DNA of 64,000 nt from Melioribacter roseus (lineage in GTDB: Bacteria; Bacteroidota; Ignavibacteria; Ignavibacteriales; Melioribacteraceae): assembly GCA_020722005.1 (NCBI GenBank), contig DYLP01000006.1, forward strand, positions 21,561 through 85,560, in the 5' to 3' direction. Positions within the stretch are counted from its first letter, which is position 1. Every line of letters begins with the position of its first letter. The position numbers and the translations under genes were made by a program. The notes under the pieces were generated by a model that was not told the origin of the DNA, made no database searches, and worked only from the letters and a program-made list of their open reading frames with translations. This document shows, piece by piece, positions 53,358 to 64,000 of this stretch.

Positions 53358-56141
53358 ATGAATAAGAAGAAATTTCGGTTTTCAGAGAAATTCACGAAAA
53401 GATTAATCGAGCTCTCCGAAGGTTTGATTAATTCGGAGAAGTTTGAATCTGTCCTGACACTCCTGGAGAAAGAAGCGTCGAAATATTATTTTTCTCCCTC
53501 CTCCGAAGTAAACTTATTAAGAGTTTTGACTGCCATTTATGACAAGCGAAGTTTTTTAAACGAGCTACTGATATATCCCCACCACGCCGAAATTCTATTA
53601 GCAATTACTGCCAGCAGCAATTATTTAACAGATATAGTTGTGCGTAACCCTGAATATCTTTACCAAACTTTCGATCAGGAGTATCTCAAGTGTTTTCTCG
53701 ATGAAGAAAAACTCAAAGAAGAATTGTTAACAGGAATCGAAAGATATTCGACCGTAAACGCAAAATTAAATTATATACGACAGTTCAAAAAAAGATACAT
53801 ACTGAAAATTGGATTAACAGATTTGCTCGGCATAAGCAACCTCGAGGAAATAACTTATCAGTTAGCCACACTGGCTAAAGTAATAAATTCCGGTTTGTTC
53901 GATTTTTGTTATTCTGAAATATTAAAAAAATATGAGCTGGAAAATATTGATAACAGATATTGTTTGTGCTCTCTTGGTAAATTAGGAGGCAACGAATTAA
54001 ACTACAGCTCAGATGTGGACATGCTTCTTTTTTATGATGAGAATGGTTCATACAGCAACAAAGAATACCACGAAATTTTATCCGAAGCAGCACTGCTTTA
54101 CATCAAATATTCAACAGAAATTACCGAACGAGGTTACATCTATCGCGTCGATTTCAGACTGCGACCCGATGGCAAATTTTCGCCTTTGTGTAAATCCTAC
54201 ATCGATTACGTGCGTTATTACGAGGCACGGGGTGAGGATTGGGAAAGACAAATGTTAATCAAACTCAACTTTGTTTCTGGCAACAGAGAACTTTACAAAC
54301 AATTTTACGATTTAATTCAACCATATATCTATCCTGCATCGTTTACCAGACCCCTTAAAGCGCAAATCAAAAAAATGAAAGCAAATATTGAACTCCATAG
54401 CAAATCAGAAAAAAACATTAAATTGTTTGCAGGTGGAATTAGAGACATCGAATTTACTGTTCAGGCACTTCAATTAATTAACGGTGGAAAAATAAAAGAA
54501 CTGAGAACGGGGAATACTCTCCTTGCAATTAAAATTCTTAATTCCTATCACCTGTTAAACGACCATGAAGCAGAAATACTAAAGAACGCTTACATTACCT
54601 ACAGAAAAATCGAGCATTTCCTCCAGCTTATGAACGATACGCAAACGCATTTAATACCTACGGAAGGCGAGTTACTCTTTAAATTGCTAAGCTATCTTGG
54701 ATTTAATAATCCTGCGGAATTCAATAAGAAGCTTGATGAATTCCGAAAAGAAGTAAGAAAAATATATAACGACATTCTGGGCGAAGACGAAGAAACCACT
54801 GCAGATTTATTCGTCAATATTAAATTTACAGACATTAATCGTGCGGATAAAAATCTAAAATATTTGCGTAGCGGAATTGGATATCTTGAACAGAAACAAT
54901 TCGACTACAGAACAATCGAATTGTTTTCTAATCTTGAAAAAGACCTGGCGAACTATCTCGAAAATTCAACGGCGCCGGATGTGGTACTCGAGAATTTTAC
55001 TAAAATTATCAGGGCAACAAAATTTCCGTCAATCTGGTATACTCAATTTTCTAATAGTGATTATTTTAAAGACTTCCTGCGCATTTGCGAATTCGCATCA
55101 AAAGCAATCGACATTATTACAATAGACAAACTTTCCGAAGAATCTTTTATTTCAGGAGAAGTTTTTCTTAAAAATTTATTCGACGATATTAGTAATTCCA
55201 GTCTCAACAAAATCATTCTATCAACTTCCATCCAGTATACTCTGGGTTTTATTGACGCAAATACCGTTTCGAAAATTTTGTGCAAATATATTGACATGAC
55301 AATACATCAATCGTGCGAAAAATATAGAGGAGAATTTCCCTTTTTCGTCGCAGGACTGGGCAGTTACGGTACGATAAAAATGCACTTCGCTTCTGATATC
55401 GATTTAATAGTCGTTACCGATGATATTACAAAACATCCAGAAATCCACACCATTTTTCAAAACGTACTCGGAATCATTAAGAACAGGCTACCTTTATTCG
55501 AAATCGATTTTCGTTTGCGTCCCGAAGGGAAGAGCTCGCCTCTTGTATGGGATATTAAGAATTATAAACAGTACCTGCGAACAAGAGCGCGCACGTGGGA
55601 ACTTCAGGCATTGTGGAAATCGCGTCTAATTACGGGTCAATTGAATTTATTCGAAGATTTTAAAAGGGAAGTAATCTCCAGAATAAAAGAATCTGACAGG
55701 GATAGACTGAAGAAAGAAATTCTGGAAATGTATAAACGAATTCAGAAAGAAGAGATACTCAGAACGGGCGATACATTCAATATAAAAAAACAACGAGGTG
55801 GTCTCCTGACAATCGATTTCCTCACCCAATTAATTGCTCTTACTAATGTAGAAATTTTTGATTCTACCTTCGGACAACCGACAGTTTATACTCTCGGTAT
55901 TTTAGCAGAGAAAGTCGACAGAAAGGATTTCGATGCGCTCTCTAAAAATTACAGGAAATTAAAAGAAATTGAGCTGGCAATTCAAATACTTTTCAATACG
56001 AAAAGTACAATTGTGCCGCTCGGCACAGAAAAGAAAAATCAACTTGCTACATTTTTCGGACAGAGTCCCGCTGAATTCATGAACGAATTCAAATCCATAA
56101 TCAAAGAGAACATCCATTTATTCGAAAAATATACTGCTTGA
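53358..56141 (+). CDS. glnE: Bifunctional glutamine synthetase adenylyltransferase/deadenylase-like protein
   Basis: Two nucleotidyltransferase motifs: CSLGKLGGNELNYSSDVDMLLFY...VDFRLRPDGK and AGLGSYGTIKMHFASDIDLIVV...IDFRLRPEGKSSPL; FAGGIRDIEFTVQALQL. Confidence 0.92.
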   Translation: MNKKKFRFSEKFTKRLIELSEGLINSEKFESVLTLLEKEASKYYFSPSSEVNLLRVLTAIYDKRSFLNELLIYPHHAEILLAITASSNYLTDIVVRNPEYLYQTFDQEYLKCFLDEEKLKEELLTGIERYSTVNAKLNYIRQFKKRYILKIGLTDLLGISNLEEITYQLATLAKVINSGLFDFCYSEILKKYELENIDNRYCLCSLGKLGGNELNYSSDVDMLLFYDENGSYSNKEYHEILSEAALLYIKYSTEITERGYIYRVDFRLRPDGKFSPLCKSYIDYVRYYEARGEDWERQMLIKLNFVSGNRELYKQFYDLIQPYIYPASFTRPLKAQIKKMKANIELHSKSEKNIKLFAGGIRDIEFTVQALQLINGGKIKELRTGNTLLAIKILNSYHLLNDHEAEILKNAYITYRKIEHFLQLMNDTQTHLIPTEGELLFKLLSYLGFNNPAEFNKKLDEFRKEVRKIYNDILGEDEETTADLFVNIKFTDINRADKNLKYLRSGIGYLEQKQFDYRTIELFSNLEKDLANYLENSTAPDVVLENFTKIIRATKFPSIWYTQFSNSDYFKDFLRICEFASKAIDIITIDKLSEESFISGEVFLKNLFDDISNSSLNKIILSTSIQYTLGFIDANTVSKILCKYIDMTIHQSCEKYRGEFPFFVAGLGSYGTIKMHFASDIDLIVVTDDITKHPEIHTIFQNVLGIIKNRLPLFEIDFRLRPEGKSSPLVWDIKNYKQYLRTRARTWELQALWKSRLITGQLNLFEDFKREVISRIKESDRDRLKKEILEMYKRIQKEEILRTGDTFNIKKQRGGLLTIDFLTQLIALTNVEIFDSTFGQPTVYTLGILAEKVDRKDFDALSKNYRKLKEIELAIQILFNTKSTIVPLGTEKKNQLATFFGQSPAEFMNEFKSIIKENIHLFEKYTA

Positions 56142-56146
56142 ATGGA

Positions 56147-57229
56147 CTACTCGAGTTCATCCATCAAATCTTCTTTTTTCTTTGGATCGACTTCCTTTTC
56201 GGTCATGAACGATTGCAACAACACATCTACCTGTTGAATTAATTTTTTCTTATAATATTTCGGCGCATAAATTGAAGCGTCGAGCATATAAAGCCGTTTA
56301 GTAGATTCGTCGTAAAAAGTATAATTAATGAAAGGACCTCCCATCGAGCCGTCGTTCATCTTCCATAATCCTTGAGTCATCAAAGCATAACGTCCCAGAA
56401 AATTTACTTCTTTTGTTGTTCTGTAATTATCTTCGATAACGACAAAATTTGAATCGTCCGGTGTTCGGTAAAACTTTTCTGTAATCCTGTTCCGTATTGC
56501 ATAAACCGAATCTTTATTAAGAAGCAGAGGCGATGCATTATTGATCCAGTGGACAAAGATCCATCTTTCCATATCCGTACCGGGGGAGCGTCTCAGCCAT
56601 ACAAAATTATGCTCAGGATTATCGATTGCAAGGTGATAGTCTGCCTCCACGTAAATCAACCATCCGTAATTTTTAAGAAGCTTAGCTTCGATATCTTTTC
56701 TTTCGTATCGGGAGTTGTACAAACTTTTGAAAAGTCGCTCGTTAGATATTTTCTGAAAAGAGTAGAGCAGATTTTCATGTTCATTCAGGATTTTCTTGCT
56801 GAGTATGTTCAAGTTGTTGGCGGTGAGAATCATTACCAGTTGTCCCTTTGCCCACACGTCAAATTTATTAATAACAAAAACAGAATCCTGACGCACCATC
56901 TCTTTTACCTGTCGATTTAATAATCCATCAATATAATTCGATGTATTCGAGCCACTTCCGAGAGGTGCAGCAATTATAATATTCTTCTTGTTTTTGTATT
57001 TATCGAGGTCGGAAATGTCCTTTCTGACCAAGATGAATAGATTTTCTGGCTGTGGTGTGTAAATGATCTTGCTAAAGACTGTCAAGAGCGAGGCTTCAAT
57101 TTGTTCATATTCGGTGGAATCCGCAAAGACAATGATTTCGTCTTCGTTACCTGTAGCACTTTTCTTTGTATCGCAGGCTACAACCAATGCAATCAGAATG
57201 GGAATAAGTAAAAGATTTTTTGTTCTCAT
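56147..57229 (-). CDS. DUF4837-family lipoprotein
   Basis: Lipobox ALVVACDT; KIIYTPQPENLFILVRKDISDLDKYKNKKNIIIAAPLGSGSNTSNYIDGLL; YVEADYHLAIDNPEHNFVWLRRSPGTDMERWIFVHW. Confidence 0.85.
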   Translation of the reverse strand: MRTKNLLLIPILIALVVACDTKKSATGNEDEIIVFADSTEYEQIEASLLTVFSKIIYTPQPENLFILVRKDISDLDKYKNKKNIIIAAPLGSGSNTSNYIDGLLNRQVKEMVRQDSVFVINKFDVWAKGQLVMILTANNLNILSKKILNEHENLLYSFQKISNERLFKSLYNSRYERKDIEAKLLKNYGWLIYVEADYHLAIDNPEHNFVWLRRSPGTDMERWIFVHWINNASPLLLNKDSVYAIRNRITEKFYRTPDDSNFVVIEDNYRTTKEVNFLGRYALMTQGLWKMNDGSMGGPFINYTFYDESTKRLYMLDASIYAPKYYKKKLIQQVDVLLQSFMTEKEVDPKKKEDLMDELE

Positions 57230-57277
57230 GGTTCAATTTTATTTTTGACCTTATACATGGTGCGTTCGATTATTGTT

Positions 57278-57943
57278 TCAGTAAGGGACGTTATGAAGCA
57301 GAAGCGAAATATTGGGGAAAAATATCGCATACAAAATCCACATAACCATCCCAACAGAAATCGGTACTGTGAAATTGTCATCTAGAAAGCCCGCCGATAA
57401 ATTTTCTACAATTGCTCCTACAGCCACAGCGGCAAATCCGATAAAATATTCAGACACTCCGCCAGTCACTTTTGGAGTAAACAGAACTACTAATCCAGAA
57501 AAGAAGAAAAAGGCAAATGTGCCTTCAAGGCTTTTTTTCAGTAGTGGCGTGTGTCCAAATTTCCTGCCGACTAAAGCAGCTGCAATATCTCCAATGATCA
57601 GAACAGCAAAAGCAGTAACTGCAATAACTTTTGGAAAAACTGAAATCACTATTACCGCCGATATTAAAACATAAGTTGCGCCGTTTAATCTTTTTGTGGA
57701 ATGATCTTTTTCATGATTTCTCAACAGGAAACCGAATATTTTATAAAAAAAGTCGCTGACGGGTTTAATATAATACCTGCTGAGGTCGATAATTACAGAT
57801 AAGATAAGAAGTGGCGCAAGTATACTGAGTGCCAATTCCTTAGTTATATGGTAATAAATAACTGGAATCGACATGGAGCACAGATGAATTGCCTTCCTGA
57901 GCACTTCGTTCTTATAATCGATTGTAGCGTAGTCAGTCGGCAT
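57278..57943 (-). CDS. Dolichol kinase/phosphatidate cytidylyltransferase-like membrane protein (start taken at internal [11 protein letters not shown])
   Basis: [73 protein letters not shown]. Confidence 0.85.
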   Translation of the reverse strand: MPTDYATIDYKNEVLRKAIHLCSMSIPVIYYHITKELALSILAPLLILSVIIDLSRYYIKPVSDFFYKIFGFLLRNHEKDHSTKRLNGATYVLISAVIVISVFPKVIAVTAFAVLIIGDIAAALVGRKFGHTPLLKKSLEGTFAFFFFSGLVVLFTPKVTGGVSEYFIGFAAVAVGAIVENLSAGFLDDNFTVPISVGMVMWILYAIFFPNISLLLHNVPY

Positions 57944-60005
57944 TATTTGACTTATTGTTATCGTCTCCGGGTTCTCTCTTCTTTTTTCTTTCTTCGAGTA
58001 ATTGCTTGACATGTTCCGGTACTTCGTTATCTTCTTTTGGGATTTCTGTATTATTTCTTTTTACCGGCGGAAGTTCTTCGCCTTTAATAATTTTTTCAAT
58101 TTCTTCGCTGTCGAGAATTTCTCTTTCCAGCAATTCTTTAGATAGTTTATGAAGCAGATCAATGTTATCAGAAAGGATTTTTTCGGCTCTATTCATACAG
58201 GTCATAACAATGTTCTTAATTTCGTTATCGATCTCTTGTGCGGTTCTTTCGCTGTAATCTTTGTGGCGAGTTATTTCTCTGCCGAGGAATATTTCCTCTT
58301 CTTTTGAGCCGTAAGAAAGCGGACCTAATTTTTCACTCATACCCCACTCGCATACCATTTTACGGGCAATATTTGTGGCTTTTTCGATATCGTTTCCCGC
58401 GCCTGTAGTAAATCTTTTAAATACAATCTTTTCAGCTGCTCGTCCGCCTAAAGCGTAAGTAATCATTGCTTCGAGATATTCTTTCGAATATGTATGTTTT
58501 TCGTCAACAGGTAAATAAGTAGTAACTCCGAGAGCTCTGCCGCGTGGTATAATAGTCACTTTATGAACGGGATCGGCTTCCGGAAGCATTTTTGCAACCA
58601 GCACATGACCAATTTCATGATAAGCCGTAATTTTCTTTTCTTCTTCTGATATAATAAGACTTTTACGCTCCATTCCCATCATCACTTTGTCTTTTGCCTC
58701 TTCAAAGTCTTCCATCGATACTTTCTTTTTATTTTTGCGGGCAGCTAATAATGCTGCTTCGTTGACCAGATTTGCCAGTTCAGCACCTGCAAGTCCTGGT
58801 GTTGATTTGGCAAGGACACTCAAATCGACGTCGGAATCGAGAGGAATTTTACGCGTATGCACCTTTAGAATTCCTTCCCTGCCCTTAACGTCAGGTCGGT
58901 CGACAACAATCTGACGGTCAAATCTGCCAGGTCGGAGCAATGCCGGGTCGAGCACGTCGGGTCGGTTTGTAGCGGCAATAATAATTACTCCGCTATTTTG
59001 TTCAAAACCGTCCATTTCAACCAGGAGCTGATTCAAAGTTTGTTCTCGTTCGTCGTGACCGCCACCCAGTCCAGCGCCTCGATGTCGTCCAACGGCGTCA
59101 ATTTCGTCGATGAAAATTATGCAGGGTGCATTTTTCTTGCCCTGTTCGAACAGGTCACGAACACGACTGGCACCCACGCCAACAAACATTTCAACGAAAT
59201 CGGCTCCAGAAATTGAATAGAATGGGACACCTGCCTCGCCAGCAACAGCACGTGCCAGCAAAGTTTTACCCGTTCCTGGAGGTCCCAGTAGAAGAACGCC
59301 GCGCGGAATTTTTCCCCCGAGTTTCTGGAATTTGCCCGGCTCTTTCAGAAATTCGATAATTTCTTCTAGTTCAAGCTTGGCTTCGTCGGCACCAGCAACG
59401 TCTTTGAAAGTAACCTTTATTGCCGATTCAGTAATTAATTTCGCACGACTTTTACCAAAATTAAACAAGCCTTTTGTTCCACCGGCACCGCTTTGCATCC
59501 TTCTAAATAGAAGGATCCATACACCAAATAAAATAATCCAGGGCAAGAATCCCAATAAAACGGTTGTCCACTCGTTGGAATCTTTCACAAATGTAAACTT
59601 GATGTTTTTCTCTTTCCACAGTTTTACCTGATCTGATAGAACAGGCTCAATTAAAGTAACCACAAAGACCTTGACTTCAACATTTACACCGTCGAGAAGA
59701 ATACTTTCCTTAGTTTTTAGTTTGCCTTCAAAACGGTAATCGTTAATGTCAGTTTTATAGACTTTGGCTTCTGATATTTTATCCTGATTTAAAAAGTTTT
59801 CGTAAACGTCATACGGAACTTCGACAGCGTTGTTTACTCCAGTGCGCATAAATTGCATTATAATCACAGCAATAACTATTATTGCACCCCAGCTAAAAAC
59901 CGTTCTAATAATTTTCGACCAATCAAAATCGCCGTCTGGTTTTTGATCGTTATTATTTAACGATCTTTTCGGTTTAGAATTTTTCTTTTTATATTCGTTT
60001 GGCAT
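57933..60005 (-). CDS. ftsH: ATP-dependent zinc metalloprotease FtsH
   Basis: [54 protein letters not shown] region, HEIGH zinc site. Confidence 0.98.
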   Translation of the reverse strand: MPNEYKKKNSKPKRSLNNNDQKPDGDFDWSKIIRTVFSWGAIIVIAVIIMQFMRTGVNNAVEVPYDVYENFLNQDKISEAKVYKTDINDYRFEGKLKTKESILLDGVNVEVKVFVVTLIEPVLSDQVKLWKEKNIKFTFVKDSNEWTTVLLGFLPWIILFGVWILLFRRMQSGAGGTKGLFNFGKSRAKLITESAIKVTFKDVAGADEAKLELEEIIEFLKEPGKFQKLGGKIPRGVLLLGPPGTGKTLLARAVAGEAGVPFYSISGADFVEMFVGVGASRVRDLFEQGKKNAPCIIFIDEIDAVGRHRGAGLGGGHDEREQTLNQLLVEMDGFEQNSGVIIIAATNRPDVLDPALLRPGRFDRQIVVDRPDVKGREGILKVHTRKIPLDSDVDLSVLAKSTPGLAGAELANLVNEAALLAARKNKKKVSMEDFEEAKDKVMMGMERKSLIISEEEKKITAYHEIGHVLVAKMLPEADPVHKVTIIPRGRALGVTTYLPVDEKHTYSKEYLEAMITYALGGRAAEKIVFKRFTTGAGNDIEKATNIARKMVCEWGMSEKLGPLSYGSKEEEIFLGREITRHKDYSERTAQEIDNEIKNIVMTCMNRAEKILSDNIDLLHKLSKELLEREILDSEEIEKIIKGEELPPVKRNNTEIPKEDNEVPEHVKQLLEERKKKREPGDDNNKSNNAD

Positions 60006-60022
60006 TCCTTTTTAACCTCAAT

Positions 60023-60586
60023 TTATTCACTCAATGCATAGATGGATTTTAAATTCCTGTATTTTTGGGCGTAATCAAGACCGTAGCCGATTACAAATTT
60101 GTCTTCAATTTCAAATCCAATATAATCAATTTTAACGTCATATTTTAAACTGCCCGGTTTTACCAGTAGAGAAACAACTTTCATGCTTGCCGGATTGTGC
60201 CCGGCTATCAAGTTTTCGATATATTTAATGGATAATCCGCTATCTACAATATCTTCAACTATAATTAGATGCCTATCTGAAATATCGGCATTAAGGTCTT
60301 TTATAAGTTTTACATTGCCTGAACTTATCTTAGAATCGCCGTAGCTCGAAAGTTTGAAAAAATCGACCTCGCATTTGATTGTAATTTGTTTCATTAAGTC
60401 GGACATAAACATGAACGAACCATTCAACACACCAATAAAAATTGGTAGTTTGGTTTTATAATCTGCCGATATCTGACGCCCCAATTCTTGAATTCTGTTT
60501 TGTATTTCTTCTTCTGTAAGATAGGGTACAAATTTTTCCGTTCCGACCCATATTTCATTATTTAATGGATTTATCATTTCATCCAT
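60023..60586 (-). CDS. hpt: Hypoxanthine phosphoribosyltransferase
   Basis: IFIGVLNGSFMFMSDLMKQITIKCEVDFFKLSSYGDS, HLIIVEDIVDSGLSIKYI, FVIGYGLDYAQKYRNL. Confidence 0.96.
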   Translation of the reverse strand: MDEMINPLNNEIWVGTEKFVPYLTEEEIQNRIQELGRQISADYKTKLPIFIGVLNGSFMFMSDLMKQITIKCEVDFFKLSSYGDSKISSGNVKLIKDLNADISDRHLIIVEDIVDSGLSIKYIENLIAGHNPASMKVVSLLVKPGSLKYDVKIDYIGFEIEDKFVIGYGLDYAQKYRNLKSIYALSE

Positions 60587-61926
60587 AGTTTGAATACCTT
60601 CCTTGTATTAGTTGTAATTTTAAATCGTTCGTCGATCCTTAAACCGACGACCCAGATAATATAGTTCCCATTTGTGATGACCAGTTGATTATTCCTTTCG
60701 AGCGGCGCCACTCTGGAATCGGTAAGGAAATCAGAAATTTTCTTGGGTTGCTTCATTCCCAGCGGAACGAATTTATCCCCCGGTTTCCATTTCCTGACCA
60801 CAAAATTTTCGGATAAATTGTCTCCCGAAATATATTCAACTTTCCTGGATTTTTGGTAACTTACTTTTGTTTTGTCAACAGATGCGATACCGACGGTATG
60901 CCCGAAAATTTTCACGCTCTTACCTGGCATTAATTCGATACTGCAATCCCTAACTTTTTCACGCTTGAGAAATGTTATATATCCTCTCTGTCGAACTGCA
61001 ATAAGCTGTTTTTTTAATTCAATCATTTTACCAGTTTGATTTAGATTTTCGAGCAGCTTAAAATCCGAATATTCTAGTTCTATTTTCCATTTTTCTCTAA
61101 CAGCTTTTCTGATAGCATCATTTAAAAGTACGTCTTCAACTTTTTTAAATGCAGTCGATTTTATTGATAATTTATTTTGCTTTACGATAAAAAAAGAATT
61201 AATGACTTTATTTATTTCCTTTTCGAGATAATCAAAGTATTTTTCGATTGTTTTGGACGTACGAAAGACAGCATCGTCGGCAGAGGGATTTATTTCCTTA
61301 AAAAGAGGGATGATTTTATTTCTTATAAAATTCCGCCTGAATTCGTTTTGAATATTCGTGCTATCAATTTTGAAATCGATATTTCTATCATTAAGATATG
61401 ATAATATTTCTTCCTTGGTCAAAGCCAGCAGAGGACGTATGATATTATCCCTTTTGACAGGAATTCCCGAGATTCCTTTCAAACCGGTTCCTGAAATTAG
61501 ATTTAGCAGCACCGTTTCCGTATTGTCGTCCTTGTTATGAGCTGTTACGATCTTGGCACTAAGTTCTTTTGAGAGCCTGGAGAGTTCTTCATATCTAAGA
61601 TTACGCGCCGCTTCTTCAACAGAGAGTTTATTTTTCTTTGCCTGTTCTTTTACGTCCAGGTCGATAATGGTCAATGGTATTTTTAACTTATCGCATATTG
61701 AAATTACAAATTCACGGTCCCGATCGGATTCCTTCCCTCTCAAGTGATGGTCGAAATGAACAGCATGTAGGCGGCATTTATATTTTCGCGAATATTTCAA
61801 AAAAAATGAGAGTGCAAAAACGGAATCCGGTCCTCCGCTTAGAGCAATCAACAAATTATCTCCCTCGTTGACAAGCTTCTGTTCTTTAATAAAATTAATT
61901 ACCTTCTCTTCGATCTTTTTAATCAT
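60574..61926 (-). CDS. tilS: tRNA(Ile)-lysidine synthase
   Basis: LLIALSGGPDSVFALSFFLKYS, HAVHFDHHLRGKESDRDREFV, TAHNKDDNTETVLLNLISGTGLKGISGI, C-term WKPGDKFVPLGMKQPKKISDFLTD. Confidence 0.96.
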   Translation of the reverse strand: MIKKIEEKVINFIKEQKLVNEGDNLLIALSGGPDSVFALSFFLKYSRKYKCRLHAVHFDHHLRGKESDRDREFVISICDKLKIPLTIIDLDVKEQAKKNKLSVEEAARNLRYEELSRLSKELSAKIVTAHNKDDNTETVLLNLISGTGLKGISGIPVKRDNIIRPLLALTKEEILSYLNDRNIDFKIDSTNIQNEFRRNFIRNKIIPLFKEINPSADDAVFRTSKTIEKYFDYLEKEINKVINSFFIVKQNKLSIKSTAFKKVEDVLLNDAIRKAVREKWKIELEYSDFKLLENLNQTGKMIELKKQLIAVRQRGYITFLKREKVRDCSIELMPGKSVKIFGHTVGIASVDKTKVSYQKSRKVEYISGDNLSENFVVRKWKPGDKFVPLGMKQPKKISDFLTDSRVAPLERNNQLVITNGNYIIWVVGLRIDERFKITTNTRKVFKLWMK

Positions 61927-61935
61927 TCAAAATCC

Positions 61936-63024
61936 TTATCTTCTCATTAGACGAATCAAAGCATCTTCTCCAATTTTTCGGACTTCATTCATATAGAATT
62001 TATAGGCTTTTGAAAGACTGTTAATACCCAGTCCGCTGCATAATGGAATACCTTCGCAAAGCAACTTTGGAGCAATGAACAGAAGAATTTCGTCGTCGAG
62101 CTTATTCTTAATAAATGACGAGAAAACTCTACCTCCTCCTTCTACAAGTATCGAAGTAATTTTCATTCTACCCAGTTTTCTCATCAAGGATTTGAGATCG
62201 AGCATTCCATCAGAATTTACAGGGACAAAGACAAATTCAACTCCAGCTTCGTAGTATTTAGTTAATTTCGGTAGGTCTTTGTTTTTTTTGTCGGTAACAA
62301 TTATCAGATTATTGTCCTTATTTTTTCGGACGAGATCGGAATTTGGTTTGAGTTCCAGACGTGTATCGAGCACAATTCTTTTGGGATTGCGTCCTTCTAC
62401 AAGTCTTACGGTAAGAGAAGGCTTATCTGTTATAACAGTATTATAACCCACTAGCACCGCATCATATTCGGTACGAAGTTCGTGAACCATACTTCTTGAT
62501 TCGACAGAAGAAATCCATTTCGAATTTCCGTTTATATCGCTTATTTTTCCGTCGAGTGTAAGTGCCATCTTCAATGTAACATAAGGTGTTTGAGAGGAAC
62601 CATATTTCAGAAAGAAGCGGTTTAAATCAATCGATTCTTTTCCCATAATTCCGGAGATTATTGTGATGCCGCTTTCTTTTAATTTCTTTGCAATTTTATT
62701 GTAGAAAAGAGAATTATTGTCGAGAGTGCCGAAAACCATCTTTTTGACGCCTGAATTTCTGAAAAGGGCAACATATCTTTCTTCATCCCTCGAAGTAATA
62801 ATGGGATTGATATTTGAATAGAGTATCGAACCATTTGGAATATTATTACACTTCGAAAGAAGATTAAATTCAGGTTGTTCCGAATGACGGTCCTTCAGAA
62901 ATTCGGCAGCAATAATTTTACCGTCGTTTACAATAATAACGCCCCTCAAAGAAAGGGGGCTAACTGCTCCCTTCCCTTTTTCAGCCATTTGTAGTGTAAT
63001 TTGAATGTAAGATTCGTCTTGCAA
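61936..63024 (-). CDS. ribD: RibD-like protein: degenerate deaminase domain plus apparently intact reductase domain
   Basis: TPYVTLKMALTLDGKISDINGNSKWISSVESRSMVHELRTEYDAVLVGYNTVITDKPSLTVRLVEGRNPKRIVLD (reductase); N-term AEKGKGAVSPLSLRGVIIVNDGKII lacks HAE and PCxxxGxTPPC motifs. Confidence 0.85.
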   Translation of the reverse strand: MQDESYIQITLQMAEKGKGAVSPLSLRGVIIVNDGKIIAAEFLKDRHSEQPEFNLLSKCNNIPNGSILYSNINPIITSRDEERYVALFRNSGVKKMVFGTLDNNSLFYNKIAKKLKESGITIISGIMGKESIDLNRFFLKYGSSQTPYVTLKMALTLDGKISDINGNSKWISSVESRSMVHELRTEYDAVLVGYNTVITDKPSLTVRLVEGRNPKRIVLDTRLELKPNSDLVRKNKDNNLIIVTDKKNKDLPKLTKYYEAGVEFVFVPVNSDGMLDLKSLMRKLGRMKITSILVEGGGRVFSSFIKNKLDDEILLFIAPKLLCEGIPLCSGLGINSLSKAYKFYMNEVRKIGEDALIRLMRR

Positions 63025-63025
63025 T

Positions 63026-63496
63026 TTATTCCAGCTCTAAGATTTCAAATTTTATAATGCCAGCCGGAACTTTTGCTTCCACAATCTGACCCATTTTAGC
63101 GCCAATTAATGCCTGCCCGACAGGCGAAGAAATTGAAATTTTACCCGCCTCAAGATTTGCTTCTTCGGGAGATACGAGTGTATATGTATACATTTTTTGA
63201 TTTTTGAGATTCTTTACTTTTACAGTAGATAGGATGTGTACCTGATCTTTCGGCATATTGGATGTGTCGATAATTCTGGCTCTCGAAAGGAGTTCTTCGA
63301 GCTTGCTGATTTTCATTTCCAGAAGACCCTGTTCTTCTTTGGCAGCATCGTATTCAGCATTTTCCGACAAATCGCCGTGTGCGCGAGCTTCGGCAATTTT
63401 TTCTGCCATTTTTTTTCTGCCGTTGGTCTTTAATTCATTCAGTTCTTTTTCTATTTCCCGCATTCGCTCTTTGCTTAAGTATATAAAGTTTGCCAC
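63026..63496 (-). CDS. greA: Transcription elongation factor GreA
   Basis: ELNELKTNGRKKMAEKIAEARAHGDLSENAEYDAAKEEQGLLEMKISKLEELLSRARII, ISSPVGQALIGAKMGQIVEAKVPAG. Confidence 0.97.
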   Translation of the reverse strand: MANFIYLSKERMREIEKELNELKTNGRKKMAEKIAEARAHGDLSENAEYDAAKEEQGLLEMKISKLEELLSRARIIDTSNMPKDQVHILSTVKVKNLKNQKMYTYTLVSPEEANLEAGKISISSPVGQALIGAKMGQIVEAKVPAGIIKFEILELE

Positions 63497-63533
63497 TTCA
63501 ATAACTCCTTTTTTCTTTTTTTTGTCTTTTCGT

Positions 63534-63566
63534 AAAAAAAAATTGCCACCGCATCCGCAGTGGCAT
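63534..63566 (-). terminator. Intrinsic terminator oriented on the minus strand, just upstream of greA
   Basis: Stem tgccac (63544-63549) / gtggca (63560-63565) with a 9-A run at 63534-63542 that becomes the U-tract on the minus strand. Confidence 0.75.
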
Positions 63567-64000
63567 CGAAAAAATAAAAATATTCGTCGAAGTTTTCAAC
63601 TATAAAAGATATATCTGAATAAGAAATAAACTTGTGCCACTTCATTTGCAAAAATGAACCAATCGTGAGGATACAACTTTGTTCAGATAGAAAAACTACA
63701 CAACAAGATTTACCAAAAGTAGAATTAAATTACGGAGAGACAATAAACTCAGTAACGTCGTAAGTTTAGCATTACTTTAATGAATTGCTTCGAAATGTCA
63801 ATACTTTATGTGAAAAGCAAAAAATAAGTAGAGAGATAGAGATTTGATCCGCTTGGCTTAAAAGATTTCCATGACGATAATTTTTTTCGGAAATTTGAGA
63901 GCATCCTTTCAGTTTTGCGTTGGCTTTCTTAAATTATACATTAATCCAGATTTGTCATTAGAGAAAAGTTTGTTTTGACAAACATAGAAATAATATCTGA

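Noticed and set aside
63568-64000. c-di-GMP-like or other riboswitch in the minus-strand tail (cgcaaaactgaaaggatgc...)
   Set aside because: Only weak short-motif resemblance; no supporting paired helices could be traced by eye.

Overview
The window is about 64 kb of densely packed bacterial chromosome with nearly all DNA in protein-coding genes. I saw no rRNA, tRNA, CRISPR array, prophage or insertion sequence. Gene content suggests an Ignavibacteria/Bacteroidota-type Gram-negative: BshA, Kdo-type LPS biosynthesis plus Lpt transport, a T9SS C-terminal sorting domain, a PorW/SprE-like TPR lipoprotein, a TonB receptor with DUF4249, and BatABCDE. Shine-Dalgarno-like AGAGG/GGGAG motifs precede several starts, which fits Ignavibacteria better than classical Bacteroidetes. 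This placement is an inference.

Main blocks:
- lptB/lptA-like/lptC/kdsD/unknown/kdsC/kdsA/ruvB ... kdsB/gatC
- a long moxR-DUF58-batA-batB-batC-batD-batE-M48 operon
- yidD-like plus two related TPR/membrane proteins
- secA-glnB-porW-like-albA, divergent from glnE
- a greA-ribD-tilS-hpt-ftsH housekeeping run

There is no obvious self-contained new defence or mobile system. The most unusual observations are:
- a predicted surface or periplasmic lipoprotein class II aldolase with intact metal and catalytic residues
- a RibD whose deaminase half has lost its zinc-binding motifs
- a lipocalin broken by a one-base change in a homopolymer
- an exported YidD-like protein linked to two paralogous TPR/membrane proteins
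- an unrecognised gene inside the Kdo/LPS operon
- a 57-aa membrane ORF missing from the supplied ORF track
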